Shown here one piece after another: positions 34,850 through 48,089 of a stretch of 64,000 bases of DNA (positions within the stretch are counted from its first letter, which is position 1; each line of letters begins with the position of its first letter). Both the position numbers and the translations under genes were made by a program. Source of the DNA: Stratiolaelaps scimitus (lineage: Eukaryota > Arthropoda > Arachnida > Mesostigmata > Laelapidae); NCBI GenBank assembly GCA_019614645.1, contig JABWDB010000035.1, forward strand, positions 620,001 through 684,000, given 5' to 3'. Under the pieces are notes generated by a model, which was not told the origin of the DNA, ran no database searches, and saw nothing but the letters and a program-made list of their open reading frames with translations.

Positions 34850-35635
34850 TGCATTTGATAGGAAGGATATAAGTCGATCAGGCTATCTTCCATGAAGATA
34901 TAGGCTGCTCCCGGACAGATACCGAGGTCTAGCTGGGTATTGTTGTCATGACAAAAACAAAATATATAAAAAATACTGTACAATAATTAAATGCATTAGG
35001 TGATCTGGAATTACGGCGAGTTGGTCGCTGTGCCATTGCTTCAGATAGTGTTGGGACATTTGCCATTTTTCGACCGCTTGATAAAAAAATTTTGGCTGTT
35101 AACTGCAAACTGGTGCGACTGTTAATTAGTTGGTGACCTTTTTCGCGTCGAATCGCTCTTCACGCCTAGGCAATAACGGTAGGTAGGTCTGGAGTGGTAC
35201 GTCCACCTCGGCAAGAAGGCGTGATCATTTGTCCGTGTACCTGATACCTGATTGGATACTAATTTTGTATCAGAAAGTACAGTGAGTTGTTCGCATACAC
35301 AAGTGGAGTGGGTCGTTCCTCGGACTGGATCTCACGTACCTGTAGGGGGACTGAAAAACGCAGACGTTGGCCACCAATTCACCGTCCTTTCTTCCATCAC
35401 CGTTGTTCTCTATACGAATTTGAACAATCACGAATTTATGTGCTAGGAAATTGAATTTCTAGGGGGGCTAGATATCAGGTGATGCGGTGAAAATTAGCGG
35501 TCGCAGTAATCGTTGCTACGAACTTTTATTAAAGATCAATTCAATGATCCGCTCTCCAAAGGGCACTGTATGATAAAGAACCTCTTTAATAACGTGCATT
35601 ATTCAGACAGGATAAAAATACTAATTCCGTGACCT
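34850..35635. other. Unannotated stretch
   Basis: No recognisable coding sequence or repeat family. Confidence 0.35.
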
Positions 35636-35637
35636 GG

Positions 35638-35718
35638 TGACATATATGAGAAGTTGAGCGTTGTAAAAATTGCAGTTCCTTTAAGAAACCTATAAACCTA
35701 CACCTTATTACCTTAACC
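35638..35718 (+). repeat. SINE-1 copy, 3' part
   Basis: GTGACATATATGAGAAGTTG, then GCGTTGTAAAAATTGCAGTT, then CCTTTAAGAAACC and an (ACCTTA)n-like tail match SINE-1 at 61315-61391 with scattered substitutions. Confidence 0.75.
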
Positions 35719-35945
35719 ATGAACCTTAGAGGAAAAACGTAACCGATCTAATGTAAGCAATGCTCATTTATTTACATATTCCTTAAAATTCATAGCGGTG
35801 TTAAACTTGTTGTGCACCCAGTGGGCGTCAAAGACCGGGAAAGTGTTGGCAACAGATTGCACAGTCGCAAACAAGCGCTACAGAGGTATGATAAAACACA
35901 AATAGCCATTCAGCCATAGACACACAGCAATGCCGAATACTACGG

Positions 35946-36000
35946 CGGCCCCGATATCCCGCGTGGTAAGACCTAAAGGTTCAGAATCGAGGCCTGTCAC
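35946..36000 (+). repeat. SINE-2 fragment
   Basis: GCGGCCCCGATATCC, then GTAAGACCTAAAGGTTCAGA, then GAGGCCTGTCACATTAC follows the order GGTGGCCCC / TAATACCTAAAGGTTAAGAG / AGGCCTGTCAGAT of the copy at 54911-54972. Confidence 0.55.
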
Positions 36001-36429
36001 ATTACGGTTACCAGCAGAGCGTCAGCTCGAACGATGTCTAATGCCGAATACTAAATGTAAAAAGTGCTATGGACAGAATACTCAGTGTGAATTATCTGAC
36101 TCTCTCTCTCTCTGTCACACTTCAACGAACCGGAATCGTTTTGGGTTGGGAGAAAAATTACGTTTCCCTCAAAAACATTTTTAGCGAATTCGCCAGCATC
36201 ACGACCGCATACCCAATAACGGCTGTGCGATGATGGTGGTGATGATGCTGATGATCACCACTAACAGTCATGGACTACAGCGCGCACAGGAAGCAATGGC
36301 CACGTGTTGGCTATGTTAACAAAAGTAGCTAAGCTCGCAGTAGACGTAGGCTCAGTCACGAATATGTGTATATTTTTAGAAGTGATAATAACGAGCAAAA
36401 ACTTCGCATCACAAATTGCCCTCGGTTAT

Positions 36430-37010
36430 CGTACTCTTAAGCCGGCGGGGAAAACGCAACTTAACGGGCGCGGCTTAGCTCATGCCCAGCTTGACAGAGC
36501 ATTCGAAGTTTTGTGGCGCTTCCCCCGTGGTGCAAGGTCCCAACCTATCGTTGTTCATCCCATTTCTTCTCTGCTCCTAAGAGCGAAACCACTCCGAGAG
36601 TTGAGTAGCACACCCGGAGCAACGTCATATCGAATTTCGAAGTCGCTTGCCAGCTCACAACCTTACCTCCGGCAGCTGCCGCTTTACCTAGCCGACCGGC
36701 GTTCACGTGCTGGCCGAAACAGCAGCAGCAGCAGCAGCCATTCGTGGGTGGTCCCATTTGAAGTAAAGTTTACTCTGAGCTAACTGCCTAGGCAGCGCCC
36801 CAAGTCAATCTAGGGTGAAAGCGTGGGAGCGAGGAAGGCAGGCTGCAACAGCTGTTCAACAACTCGGCCCGGTAAGGTACACCTGCGTACGATGTTGCCT
36901 TGCCACGTTGTCGCTTCGGCGGCGACGGCAAAGAGACAAGGTCCTCAAAGGGCTGCGGCGACAGGTCGACCGCGGCCTTCGAGGCTCGTATTATTGAATA
37001 TCTGATACCT
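36430..37010. other. GC-rich patch with (CAG)6
   Basis: (CAG)6 at 36720-36738. GC-rich DNA with open frames on both strands, the longest 36304-36783 (159 codons, plus), without a recognised domain. Possibly a 5' exon or promoter. Confidence 0.25.
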
Positions 37011-37374
37011 GTTGTTGATCATTGACTCCTGTATAACTGCTTCGTGACGCTGAAAGCTGTGAATGCGTGATGTGAAAAAGGTAATTGTTACCTGGAGTTC
37101 GCATCATGCGGTCGAAAGAATAACAATGGACGTACGCGATCCGCACAGGGTTTTGTGGAGCCAACACGAACACGGATATAGCTTCATTATATTCTATGAG
37201 TCGAATTAGTCTGGGCTGTGACGTCGACAGCAAATTTTACTAGCTTACCCCCTGTAAGATTTGATATTGTCAGTCACACCCCGCTCGAAAGAATTGCTCA
37301 TTATGAGTTAACGGAAAAAACCGTAGAATTATTTAATATGTCGGCTTTATCGCACACATATGACATTGTGCTCT

Positions 37375-37376
37375 TG

Positions 37377-37407
<31 letters not shown>
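37375..37407 (+). repeat. (ATA)n microsatellite
   Basis: About eleven tandem ATA units. Confidence 0.95.
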
Positions 37408-37409
37408 GA

Positions 37410-40400
37410 AATAAACTTAACAGGGTAATACAGATGGTCTTACTTCTGGCTAAAATCATCCACGACCTTGCCCCCTACATTGGCTAGTAATCGAAGCCGC
37501 CATGCAGGGGATGGCAGGAACAGGCTAAAAAAAACGGATAAAAGCCGAGAGCTAACCAATAGAAAATAATCTTTTTTCACATATGTACCTTGTTGATTGT
37601 TGTAGATGACGGACGACCCTAGTGGCTGCTGCCCCCTGATAGGCACACTGGAACAAAGCGTAATTCTTCAACTAATATAACATTAACACTTCACCTATCT
37701 AGCTTCCCGGCGACTCATCTCCTCTGGCCTATATATATCGCTAAGTTGTGACACGCCTAGCAACAGCGCCTTCAACTTCAGCACTGCATTGATAGATTCG
37801 CTGAGAAGGCTACAAACGAGCAGAACCTGAGGCTGGGACGTGCCATGAACTTTGTGATGTGTATCCAAAATTGAGCGGTAGTGCCCTTGCCCATTATCCA
37901 CAGAACGTGCGTTGCATAGGAAATTCTGAATGGAAGAAGTTTGACTCTTTTCTTCTAAAACTGTGAACTCAACATCGATTGTACCTGGTACTAGCACAAT
38001 TCTCCTCGCTGAGAATGGTGTCCATTGTAGTCGTTAATGTCACATATTACAATGCGACGTCAAGCAGAAATGCGGCTAACTCTTCCAGCTGAATAGCTCT
38101 GAGGCCCAAGATCCTCAGCTCGACAAGCATACACATCTCTAATACGTTCCAACTGAAAAATGCCGTATAACGATCACCTGCCGTATCCAACGAAGAGTTT
38201 TTATCTTCAAAAAGCATGAAACAACAATATAGCAGCGACAATCGATTAATTGAGACGTCCACCGGTGATCGAGTGAGCATTTTGGAATTGTTCTCGAATT
38301 TTGTCGGCAATCGACAAACCGGCGATAGTGAGGGTTGAGCAGTTCGACGAACTGCGGTGGTGCGTCATTTCATCGAAGTCATTGAACGCTGAAATGCGAA
38401 GCAAATTTGAATACGTGATTGTCATCCAATTTTCGCTGTGGGGAGATCGGCAGCCCCGACTGCCAATGTCTTTGTTCGCATATCTTTGGAAAAATTTTAG
38501 GAGTCGTTCGCCGAATGGGGAGCCTTTACACAAGTGGCTTACGTGATTCGTCAATGCATTTCGTTCGACATAACCACTTGGGATCGTTGGCGCGAACGTG
38601 CAAGAAGCAGCCTTGTGATATACACGTGAAATGTAATGTATAATTTTCTGATATAACAATCTAAATATTCGATTTGGCTGTTGGGAGCGTTCACCGTAGG
38701 TTCAACGTCAAGTGAACCGGAAGTCAGGGTTTATTCTGGATTAACAAGCATTGTTCCTCGAGTCTCGAGACGCTGAACGAATTGCAACTCACACAGAACC
38801 TCGTCACGCTAAGTCCCCGGCGCTACCCCCAAGCCGTTCCCGGATGACTTATACACCACCGCAAACGAAACTATTTCGAGTTTGGTTTGTTTTGTCGTCG
38901 TTCTTTTTTTTTTCTTTAGCTTCATACATATACCTCATTACTATGCACTAATTACTGTCACACATAATTGCTAATGAAAGAGTTATGCGAACAGAACTGC
39001 TCGAATGAAATAGGTGTCAATTGTTCCACTAAACATATCCAATGGGTTAAGTCAAGCGCTTTGATTTTCTAGTGGCTATAGGGCTTATAAGATATAAATC
39101 AATTAATCAGTCAACCAATTTCTGATAGTTCCATGTTTGTTTTTCAACTCTAGCTCCCCGCGCGCTTCGATTAGTTGGTACAGCCTTAGAGTGCGAATCA
39201 CTTCGAAGATACATGTATATACATACAGTGTGTAAACTACTTCACTTAAAGATTCTCTATTTACTCGGTAAAAGCTATCCCTAGAATCGTGTTATTCATG
39301 TCAAAAGCCCCGACAATAAGTACAAAATTGTACAAATTTCCACTCAGGTTATTATGGGTATCTTTATTCGGACGACTGAATCAAGCGTTCACAGAGTTCA
39401 GACGTATGTGTATTATAAACGTATATTAATTCAGAGATATTGTCCAGGTGAATATTAGGTGTGTGGCGGGTCTTGGACCAGACCGATCTCTAGGCTTTTT
39501 CACCCACAGACCTAATCGGCCAAATAATCGCGCGGCTTGCACCTACTAATTACATATTACAGGCTTCGACCACTAACAGGCCAAACCATCATCTCTGATC
39601 CGGTTCGAATAAGTGATATCCTAATCAGTGCTCAGGGCGAAGGCTTGTTTGAAGGAGTACGAAGTGTGCACCGGCTGCTTGCTGGTTTGTGGCATGACAA
39701 AGATATCGCATTTTCTGCGGTTCTACGCTGCAAATAAATTAAACCAGGAGTACTCATAGCTGTACACCAGGGGGTCATCTCATCTAAACTTTAAAACTTA
39801 AACTTTCTCTGCGGGCAGAAATATTTCGCGCACTAATCTTTAACGATTAAATGGAAATGTAAAAAAAACATCTTTTGAGACTTTATAGCCCAGTGGATTC
39901 TTACTATGATATGGGAATTTTGTCTTTTCAACATTTATGCCATTAGGAAAGATGTGAATATATAATTGTTTATTCAAACATACAGTAATTAGAAACTATT
40001 TCGAGGGATTATGGGGAGAGGGGGTATATATAATCTATTTGGAAAGATGTCAAATAGTGATACCTTGGTGACGACACATTTTTATATTATGCAGATCGGG
40101 AGTACACTAAGATGTAACGGCTTTTTAAACATTCTCTGCATACGCAGGTACTACATGACACCAATCTGCAGTCACAGTGCTAGAATAACGTAACTGCTCC
40201 TACGGTTACCGTTTATTATCCGATACACCTGGCGATATGTTTACGTGACTTTAAATCCTATGTCACCCACAATGTTTAGTTTTGAATCGGCCACCGTCCG
40301 GAATAGCACCGGACTGACATGACCTGAGGTTCCTGAATCAATGCAACACAGCGGTAGAGAGGCGTTTCTACGAAGCAAAAAATACGGAGCTGTCGGTCAG

Positions 40401-43310
40401 CAATAAAAAAATAGACATACAATCTTTCGTAATTCAAGCTACCCAAGCTATTGTCTTGTACACCACAGAAGTTCTACGTATCATACACATCGATAGGCGA
40501 CGACCGCTGGTTATTTTGCAGCGATTTCTCAGCGAAACATTTTGACCTTCGGAGGAAAAGTGGTATCAGAGTATCCAAGGAAGTTTTGAGAAAACTCCTG
40601 TGCGCAATCCAATATCGATCACAGGCAAATTCGAGGCAGCTTCGATACGAGCTACTTGAAGTCCTAATTATCTTTGCACATTCGCTACGAAACCGAAATT
40701 GAGGATTGGGAGCGCAAACATGCCTGGTTACACTTTATCAACAAACAGGGCTATTTGAAGGAATCACTGATAAATGTGAACGAATTGCAGGGCTCAATGT
40801 GAAATCATGCAATCTCAATGCAAGCTTGTGACTTCTCGTCAAGCCACCTGTCTGCCGGTCTGCCGCAATATTTCTGGCGTTTTCGCTATAGTAATAAATT
40901 CTAAGTGGCGTGAGCCGATTCCCAATGCATATACAGAAACGATCGACGTCGTTACAAATGCCGACAGCGCCTTCACAACGATAGCTCTATTGTGCCGCCC
41001 TCTATTGCTGCCTTCCCAAAATGATCTGCTCTTTACTCCAGCCAAATAGTAGAGCCTGTCGCCGATCCTCTATTGCGTGTTCCCCATGAGACACCCCTCG
41101 GCGAAAGAAACATTCAATACACCTTCAGTATCCAAGCCACTCTCATATCGCTCTTCTCACCCTTAACAGTCAACAGAAGCCGGAAGAACACAGATGATCG
41201 CTCGCATGCTCGCTCGACGCTGCACAAGCCCGAACCTATCTGCGGTCAGCTTTACGCCCTCGGCGCCTCGGCTCACATTTGAGATATTCATTTTTTGTGA
41301 TTTGAAGAAACCGCTCCTATACAGCAGTTTGCGCTTGTCGCCAATAGAACTATATACCTCCGAATCATCAGCCCATGCCACGGATTTCCCCCCCAAAAAA
41401 AAAACAAGAAGTAGCCTTAATCATACTGGTTCTGCGCGACTACTTGCTCTTACTGTGTTGTTGTGGTCCGTATACCTCGAACGATGTCGGGTCGCTTCCT
41501 GCCAGATAACATCCGTTTGGAATACGCCACACGCAATGCTCGCATATGATCGTGTATCTTGGTCATTCAACGACAACTAGCGACGTACGCCATTTGCGAC
41601 TATCTGTGTTCCAGCGTTCATTAGGAAACTTTTGTTTGCGATGCTACAACTCCCTCGGTAAGCGCAAGCATAGAGAGTCGTCGGCGGATCTTCGTATTTC
41701 TGTTGTATCTTATATAAATGGCTGTCCGCGAGCGAGCAGACTTTCACTTGTGATGGCGAAACGGAATTGTCGAACAGCGCCACTCCCACCCCCCACCCCC
41801 CACACCCCCCCACGGCTCTGTCGCGTCATGGCCGGAAGTCTCAATGTATCCTTATGAACTCACTTCAGTGTTGTTTCGTGGGGACGCTGCTCCGTGTTGT
41901 TGTGGTGATGTATTGCGCTAAGCGTTGCCTTTGATTATTCATGCTTAACTTATTTGGCTCGGTGTGAAGATCATTTACGCTGATTTTGGTAAAGAACGCA
42001 ACGTCATGGATCGTGTTGTTCTCGGTGGCTACATATAAATATTCATATAGAACAGCATATAATATATATATATATGTATGGACGATGCCGAACCTAAAAA
42101 TACCCGGTGTCCCGAGTCTGGTTTGTTATTTTTGGGAGTATGACCATATTGTCCATTCATTTGGCTCACCGGCTGGTTTTGTAGCGAACGTGTATTTCAA
42201 TTTTTTTTTCATTTTTTGTAAATCCGCGCCGATGTGGAACGTCAACACCATTAAGGTCAGACATCTAAGTAACACGGAAAACGTAATTACCTCAAACGCG
42301 AATTGCACCAGTATGTGTATATCCTCAAGGAGAGCTGTGACTGGGCACTATTGGTCAGGCCAGAATCAAGAAAAGAAAAAGCAACGCCGCTATCCGCATC
42401 CGAATTATGGCATATTATAATGGGTATGCCATTGAGACTCCGGCTCATTGGCAAAATGATAGTCAATAATAATAATAAGTCCAGCCAGCATAGCGCGGTC
42501 GTCCAACGACGGATATTCACATCAGATTGTAGAGTGGTGAGCGTCTGGGACTGCTGGACAGGAGGGACAGATGGATTGAAGCATTGGCTTCCTCTATCTG
42601 TGGACTCTTGACACGGGCGAAAATGGTTTTAAAGTAAATAAGGATGGCTCCGATAGATGCTTCAAGTGATGACATCCAAAGGTGATTCTGAGGCCTGTCA
42701 CACAGCAGGGGAACAGATGCGAGAGAGAGAGAGAGTCCGTTCAAGACAACCAAAAAAAAAGAGATATTACACAGTTTCGATATTCGTCGGGAGCACTGCA
42801 ATTCACGCATGGACTCACGACTGGATTTTCTGCAAACAACGCGGGCAGAAATCCCTTTAACCTTGATAATACATAATCTATTGTATTTATCTAGTGAACG
42901 TATTCTATTATTGATGATATAATTGTTATTATTATTATTATCAACCAACTATTTGCGGCTTGCCGCTTAACCACAGTAATTTTTTGCACACTATTTGTCT
43001 CAGCCAGTATCATAGTAGTATCAGTAACCATCTAGTTCACCTATCTCCTCTGTCACGTCCGTCTCATGAAGCGATGCTGAAAGCAGTTGTACTGTGGACG
43101 ATGAATCTCTAAGGCTTTGAGTGAACCTAGAAAATTTACCTTTAAAATAAAGTCACAAAATGCTAATTAGACTAAACTGACCCAAAAAAACTGTAACACT
43201 AAATACATCAGCGGTATCCATCGAGCGCAAACTGATTAACCTGAAACGAGTGATCTATCGATATGATATCGATCGGCTGTCCAGTTCAAACTTTCGCCTC
43301 CTTAAATGCC
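37410..43310. other. Long unannotated stretch
   Basis: About 5.9 kb with only short open frames. Features seen: a C-rich low-complexity tract at about 41780-41812, a GC-richer patch at 41050-41830, (AATA)n tracts near 42465 and 42927-42941, and a SINE-2-like AGGCCTGTCACACAGCAGGG at about 42690. The minus-strand frame at 41163-41396 contains AWADDS, which recalls an RT active site, but no other RT motif flanks it. Confidence 0.3.
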
Positions 43311-43314
43311 AATA

Positions 43315-43790
43315 ACCTTTGAACTAAATAAATGAGCTAGAACAACGGTTAGCATTGAGATTGTCGTTTGCTGCTAATATTTCGTAATAGCAAACACCCT
43401 TGATATCCAGGGCGAGTATCATTAACACCTTTTGTCCGAATCTATCTGGCACTGCCACAAACGTTGCCGCTTCACCTTGTCGGAGCCACTGTTTTGCTTG
43501 GTCCTTCTTAGGAGATCTATGCACGCTAACCCATGTCTCGGCTATCGACACCGTGTGCCCTAAGCGACTGGTTTGTTGTGTATAAGTCTTCAAATTAGAT
43601 GTCGAACACTCTACAAGCATTTTCATCTGGTGAGCACTCAGTTTATGGGGAACCCATTTTGCATTGATTTTTTTCGTCTTCAGTATATTGGTGATAATTC
43701 TATAACACGTCGTCCGAGGAATCCCAGTTTGCACTTTTTGCTGCAGTGTCCATCTTTCTAATCGTCTCGAAACCACTCAGTGTCCGAAAG
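43315..43790 (-). pseudogene. mariner-family transposase pseudogene, truncated
   Basis: The minus-strand frame 43776-43324 (150 codons) reads VSRRLERWTLQQ, then KINAKWVPHKLSAHQMKMLV, then SIAETWVSVHRSPKKDQAKQ, then WLRQGEAATFVAV, then GQKVLMILALDIKGVCYYEI. These match the linker and first half of the catalytic domain of mariner transposases (KWVPHEL, TGDETWV, KQW, KVM---WD-KGV--YE). The first catalytic aspartate, in GDETW, is replaced by Ala (IAETW). The second and third catalytic Asp blocks (DNARPH, SDYHLF) are missing beyond 43324. The N-terminal helix-turn-helix is also not readable. It is a different lineage from the copy at 21287-22190. Confidence 0.8.
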
Positions 43791-43794
43791 GAAG

Positions 43795-46700
43795 CCGCGT
43801 TCCTGCCGCGTACCCACTCCAACAAAGAACGCATTGTGTCGCGTAGTTCGGATTGTGCGCCATTCGAAAGAGGCGAGAGTTTGAACCAGACACCCTAATA
43901 TGTTTCAGATTTAAACGAGCGGACGTCATCCACAACAACTGACATTCACATCTAATTTCGCTCGAGAAAGGCCGTGGGAAATTTACACTGATTCGATCCA
44001 GGAAGCAACTCGAGATATTCTCTACTTATGTCACTATTCTGTTGCCCCTTGTGGCTCAATAGTTGCGACGTGCTCAGGGTGACTCCGCTTAAGTGATTTC
44101 GCCATTATTCGTTAGGCAGACCGTTCGTTAGGCACACACACACACATACATCATCAACACACACACACACACACCATACATTGTATCATAATTCTGTTGA
44201 AACAAATCTCTCTTTGCACGAGAGGGAGAGTACGGTATGGCGACGGTTAAAACAATGAACATTCGTATCGCGATACGTGTTCTCGAGCTGAGGGAAAGAG
44301 GGTGCAGCCGTGCTAATAATTACTGGTTAGTAACAAAATTACTAATGTTAACTACTGGCTTGGTTATGCGGTGCACTAACGATGGCCACTCACGGTAATC
44401 TGCTACCCATGATATATCTCTAGATGCTTAGTTAGTGAAGATTATCTTGTTGAGGTGTTGCCTTACTCTTGGTACGAGTCTAGCGGCTATAAAACCTGTA
44501 CACCCAGGTGGCTCGAATTTGTGTATTTAGACTAGAATGGCGTCACTTGGACTTCAACTGTGTAACTCTGGAGTAGGCAGGAACGACAAGAATTTGCGCC
44601 AAGATCGTTTGGATGTAGACGATACAGCCATTGCACCACAGGGAAACAGGTGAGGGTCAGCTCGAGAAATAATTCTTATAATAGGCTTCCAACAATTATT
44701 AATCATAGCACCACGTTCTCTCGTCAAAAAACGATGTGAAGGTCATTCCGAATTACATTTCTGTAATCGAGTCTGGCTAATATTCCGATTCGCATGGAAT
44801 AATCTTCTGCATGTGAAGGGTCGCTTGGCAATCCGTTGTTCCGGTCGAATTTTGTGCTTATTTGCTTTAGAGAAAATTCGTTTCCCTAATAATTATTGGT
44901 GCCTCAATCTCCGGCGAACCTAAGATATCGGTTAAATCTTTCTATTTTTACTAAGACCTTGAAATCACCCTCTCGTATACTCGGGTGTTTGAGATGGCAA
45001 TGCGCCGTAGCAGCATTCTCTATGGATACGCGAAGTGAATCAGTTCACGTTAGCCATCAGTTCACGTCAGCCATCATCGTCGAAATCTGAACTTCTCGTC
45101 GCTAATTCGCACTTTTGCTTGTGCGGTACTCTTGCTTGACGAAATGCTCCAAGTTATCTGTTTATTGTAAGTTCACTGTGTTAGCGGAGAACAGCGATTG
45201 CCAAGAAGTTCCCTTGATAGGAATCGTCTCTGCCTTCTGTACAGTTCCGACTTATTTCACAATACGATATCATGCATATGGAACATATGTATGTTTATAG
45301 TTTGCTCCGTGAGAGCGTTGCCATTAAAGATCGATTATCGTTCGTTCTCCAGATGGAATCTGACCCCTTACTAATGGAGCGACAACCGCGAAATCAACCT
45401 GAATCTCGAGTTCGGTTGCCCCCTGAATTTCTTCGATTCCAGACGTTTGGCTTCTTCGATGTGTCGAAAAAGGCAGAAAAGGGCTGGAACAAAAGTTTTT
45501 GTGCAACTTATACATTTTGAACTTCGAGATCGTCTTTGTCGGATGTTTAGCAGACCTTTGATATATAATATTTGTATTATGTCTGGTTGATTGTAAGAAT
45601 GTCTGGCAGAAATATAGGGCACCGACGAACATCCCATTTCGATCAACAATACACATTACCCTCAACGTGGTCATGTGCCGGTGGCAGATGTCGAGTATCT
45701 GTTATTTCTGACAGTCAGCTCTCTTTGATACAATCGACGCGTAGTGCTTTAACCTGCTGCTTTAGAATGAACGAGACGGCCGCATAATTCGCTCGCATTC
45801 ATTAGGGGGGGGGGGTCGTTCAACGTCGACAAGTTTATACGTAACCCACAGTTTATACGTAAACAAAGCCTGAAAATCTGACAGGGATACGAGGTGTGAG
45901 ACGGTTGGTATCGGGGGCAAATTAAATTAGCTCTACGTACCTTGATCCTGCAATATTCTACACAGCGACTATATAGTATTCGCCGATGATATATATATAT
46001 AATATATTCAAATCACTTGATTTGCAAACGAGTTATCGACAACCTGTTTTTTGAAAACAAGTCGCATAGCTAGCCTTAGCGCCGGTCGCATCATCGTTAT
46101 TGATGACTATTGCTGTCTCTCAGTATGATCTTGTACTGTTGTGGTGACTGGTCTGAATACTCTGTGTCTGTCTGTTGACTCGAGGGGCGATCTGTTGCTC
46201 GCGAGCCTGTACCAGAAAAATGATGAGGATTAAGATGATTTCGTTTCGACGTACAGAATACCCTTCTTCGCAGATGGCACCAATTGGATGACGGCGATTT
46301 CGCCAGTTTTCTACAAACCTGGCTTGTATGCAAACGCTTAAACTCAAGCCTCCTGCAGCCCTCAACATCGATTCAACCATTTTTTGTCGTATAACGGTGT
46401 ATCAATTTGTATTTTTAGGGTGAAATAATTCCCGAAGCACAGTATGTACATATGTTCGATTGTGTTTAATATCCACGATATCTTGAAGATCGTAATTGAC
46501 ATTCTTATTTTTACTAACAATAGAGTCGACTGTTGTGCGATCGTTCCTCATTGCATGCATTGTTCATGAGGTTCGCCAATCGTAATTTGTTGCTGCGAAA
46601 GTGATTTTCAATAGAAACGCGATCTGAATTTCTAACAAGTTCATTTGGGAACTCCGAAAGGTCTGTCGCACGGCGTTCACCGAATCCCAACTCGATGTCC

Positions 46701-46905
46701 TTTTATCGAGTAGAGATACTATTGCTTTTAAACGCGTATTGTGGTATTGAGTGGCGTTTGACTCGGCCATTTCTGCACATAGAGTTGAAAACAGTTTTGA
46801 ATGTTATTCGGCAGGCGTATGATCACAAGGATACATCGTTTCTTGAGATATGCCTAGTGTCCGCAAACAAATTTCGATTCTCTCTCGGCAGATGTTAATG
46901 AACGA
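43795..46905. other. Unannotated stretch with small repeats
   Basis: (CA)n lies at about 44134-44172. A SINE-2-like AACAGGTGAGGGTCAGCTCG is at about 44646. A two-unit 17-bp tandem repeat (TCAGTTCACGT-AGCCA) is at 45040-45073. A run of 11 G lies at about 45806-45816. The frame 45272-45520 is open and non-repetitive after a CTCCAG|ATG, but no domain is recognised. Confidence 0.3.
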
Positions 46906-46913
46906 GCTCAGCC

Positions 46914-46980
46914 CATGCATGTTTCATTTTGTTTAGTCGTCGATGATCGCTTCCTGTCTGTTTGAGTGCAATAGTTGGGC
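46914..46980 (+). repeat. Dispersed repeat, copy 1 (pair with 49614-49680)
   Basis: ATGCATGTTTCATTTTGTTT, then AGTCGTCGAT, then CTGTTTGAGTG matches 49617-49670 at roughly 80% by eye, in the same orientation 2.7 kb away. The family is unknown. Confidence 0.65.
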
Positions 46981-46984
46981 AGAG

Positions 46985-48000
46985 TGCGGTTTGCCGGTGA
47001 TGAATTAGACAAATCATCTGCATGTATGTGTGTAAATCCTACGATGCATTTGGATTCCAGCATTTCTCGTTGAGCGTCGCAAAAGTCCCACTGTGCAACT
47101 ACTGGGTGAAACACAAATGGGTTTTTCGGCGGGCGGCATTTTTTACAAAGTACTCCTTGAAACCGGTAGAGTTTCTCGTTGAACCTTAGTTACCTATGCG
47201 TATGACAGGCTGTCTACACCCTCCTAATTTGGCGGTGCCACGCTTCACCCCCGGTATAAGCGTCCAAGCGGGTAACCTTAAATTATGGGAAGATGATGCT
47301 TTGAGATCGGTTTAAAGTGGAATGTCTGGGGTACCGTTTTGAACTTGTTGAGACCATGGCTCATATAGCCATCAGCCAATCCCGTAGTATGGATTTAAGA
47401 ATTGTTCGCTTTCGCGAGGAACATTAACCATTTCGTTGCTGTTTGCAGGGTGCAGCAGGTGTTTGTGCGTGTGTTGACGTTGTGGCCGCGGCCTCCTACG
47501 TCAACGAGACATAGAAACATCACACAACTCTCTCGTAGCAAATGCTTTCAGCTAGACTATTCGTTGGGCGACTGTAGACGAACAACACACATCAGATCTC
47601 TGCGTATTAACGTAAGGCAGGCGTTACGATCTCTCTCTTTCTCTCGCATATGAGAACGATCCGTATTTTTCGGCAGCTGCTGCGTTCCCTTTGCTGTGGT
47701 CCCACTGGGATCGTGACCGCCAAAGGGCTTTGTTCCACCTCATTTAGCTGCATACGCCATCGAAGTTGTTCACGCCCATTGAACACCTTACATAAGGTCT
47801 CCCTCAACATTATCATTATTCTATTATTTGACAGTATTCATCATCCCATCGGTATTTAGCGTTACGTTATGGGGAATGTCAGTCATTCTTAAAATCTCTC
47901 CACGTTAGTTTTACCATAAAGAAGATTTTACTGCTAAGATATCACGTGTAATTCGCGAAAAAAAAATAAACCGTTGAGACGCTTTCGTGGCCAGATGATT
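46985..48000. other. Unannotated stretch
   Basis: No recognised gene. A purine/pyrimidine-biased patch lies near 47630-47650. Confidence 0.3.
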
Positions 48001-48009
48001 ATCAAGTTC

Positions 48010-48085
48010 GACCGGCGGAGTGGCCCAGCGGTAGCGGTCCACAGAGACTTGGCAACGTCGACCCTCGGGTGAAAATCGACAAAGG
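48010..48085 (+). repeat. tRNA-like SINE head, low confidence
   Basis: GGCGGAGTGGCCCAGCGGTA carries a good box A (TGGCCCAGCGG) like that of SINE-3. A weak box-B-like GTCGACCCTC follows about 30 nt later. It does not make a clean tRNA cloverleaf. Confidence 0.35.
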
Positions 48086-48089
48086 CATA

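Noticed and set aside
41163..41396. AWADDS motif resembling an RT active site, minus strand
   Set aside because: No motif A or B upstream; a poly(A)/poly(C) run interrupts the expected position. Judged chance.
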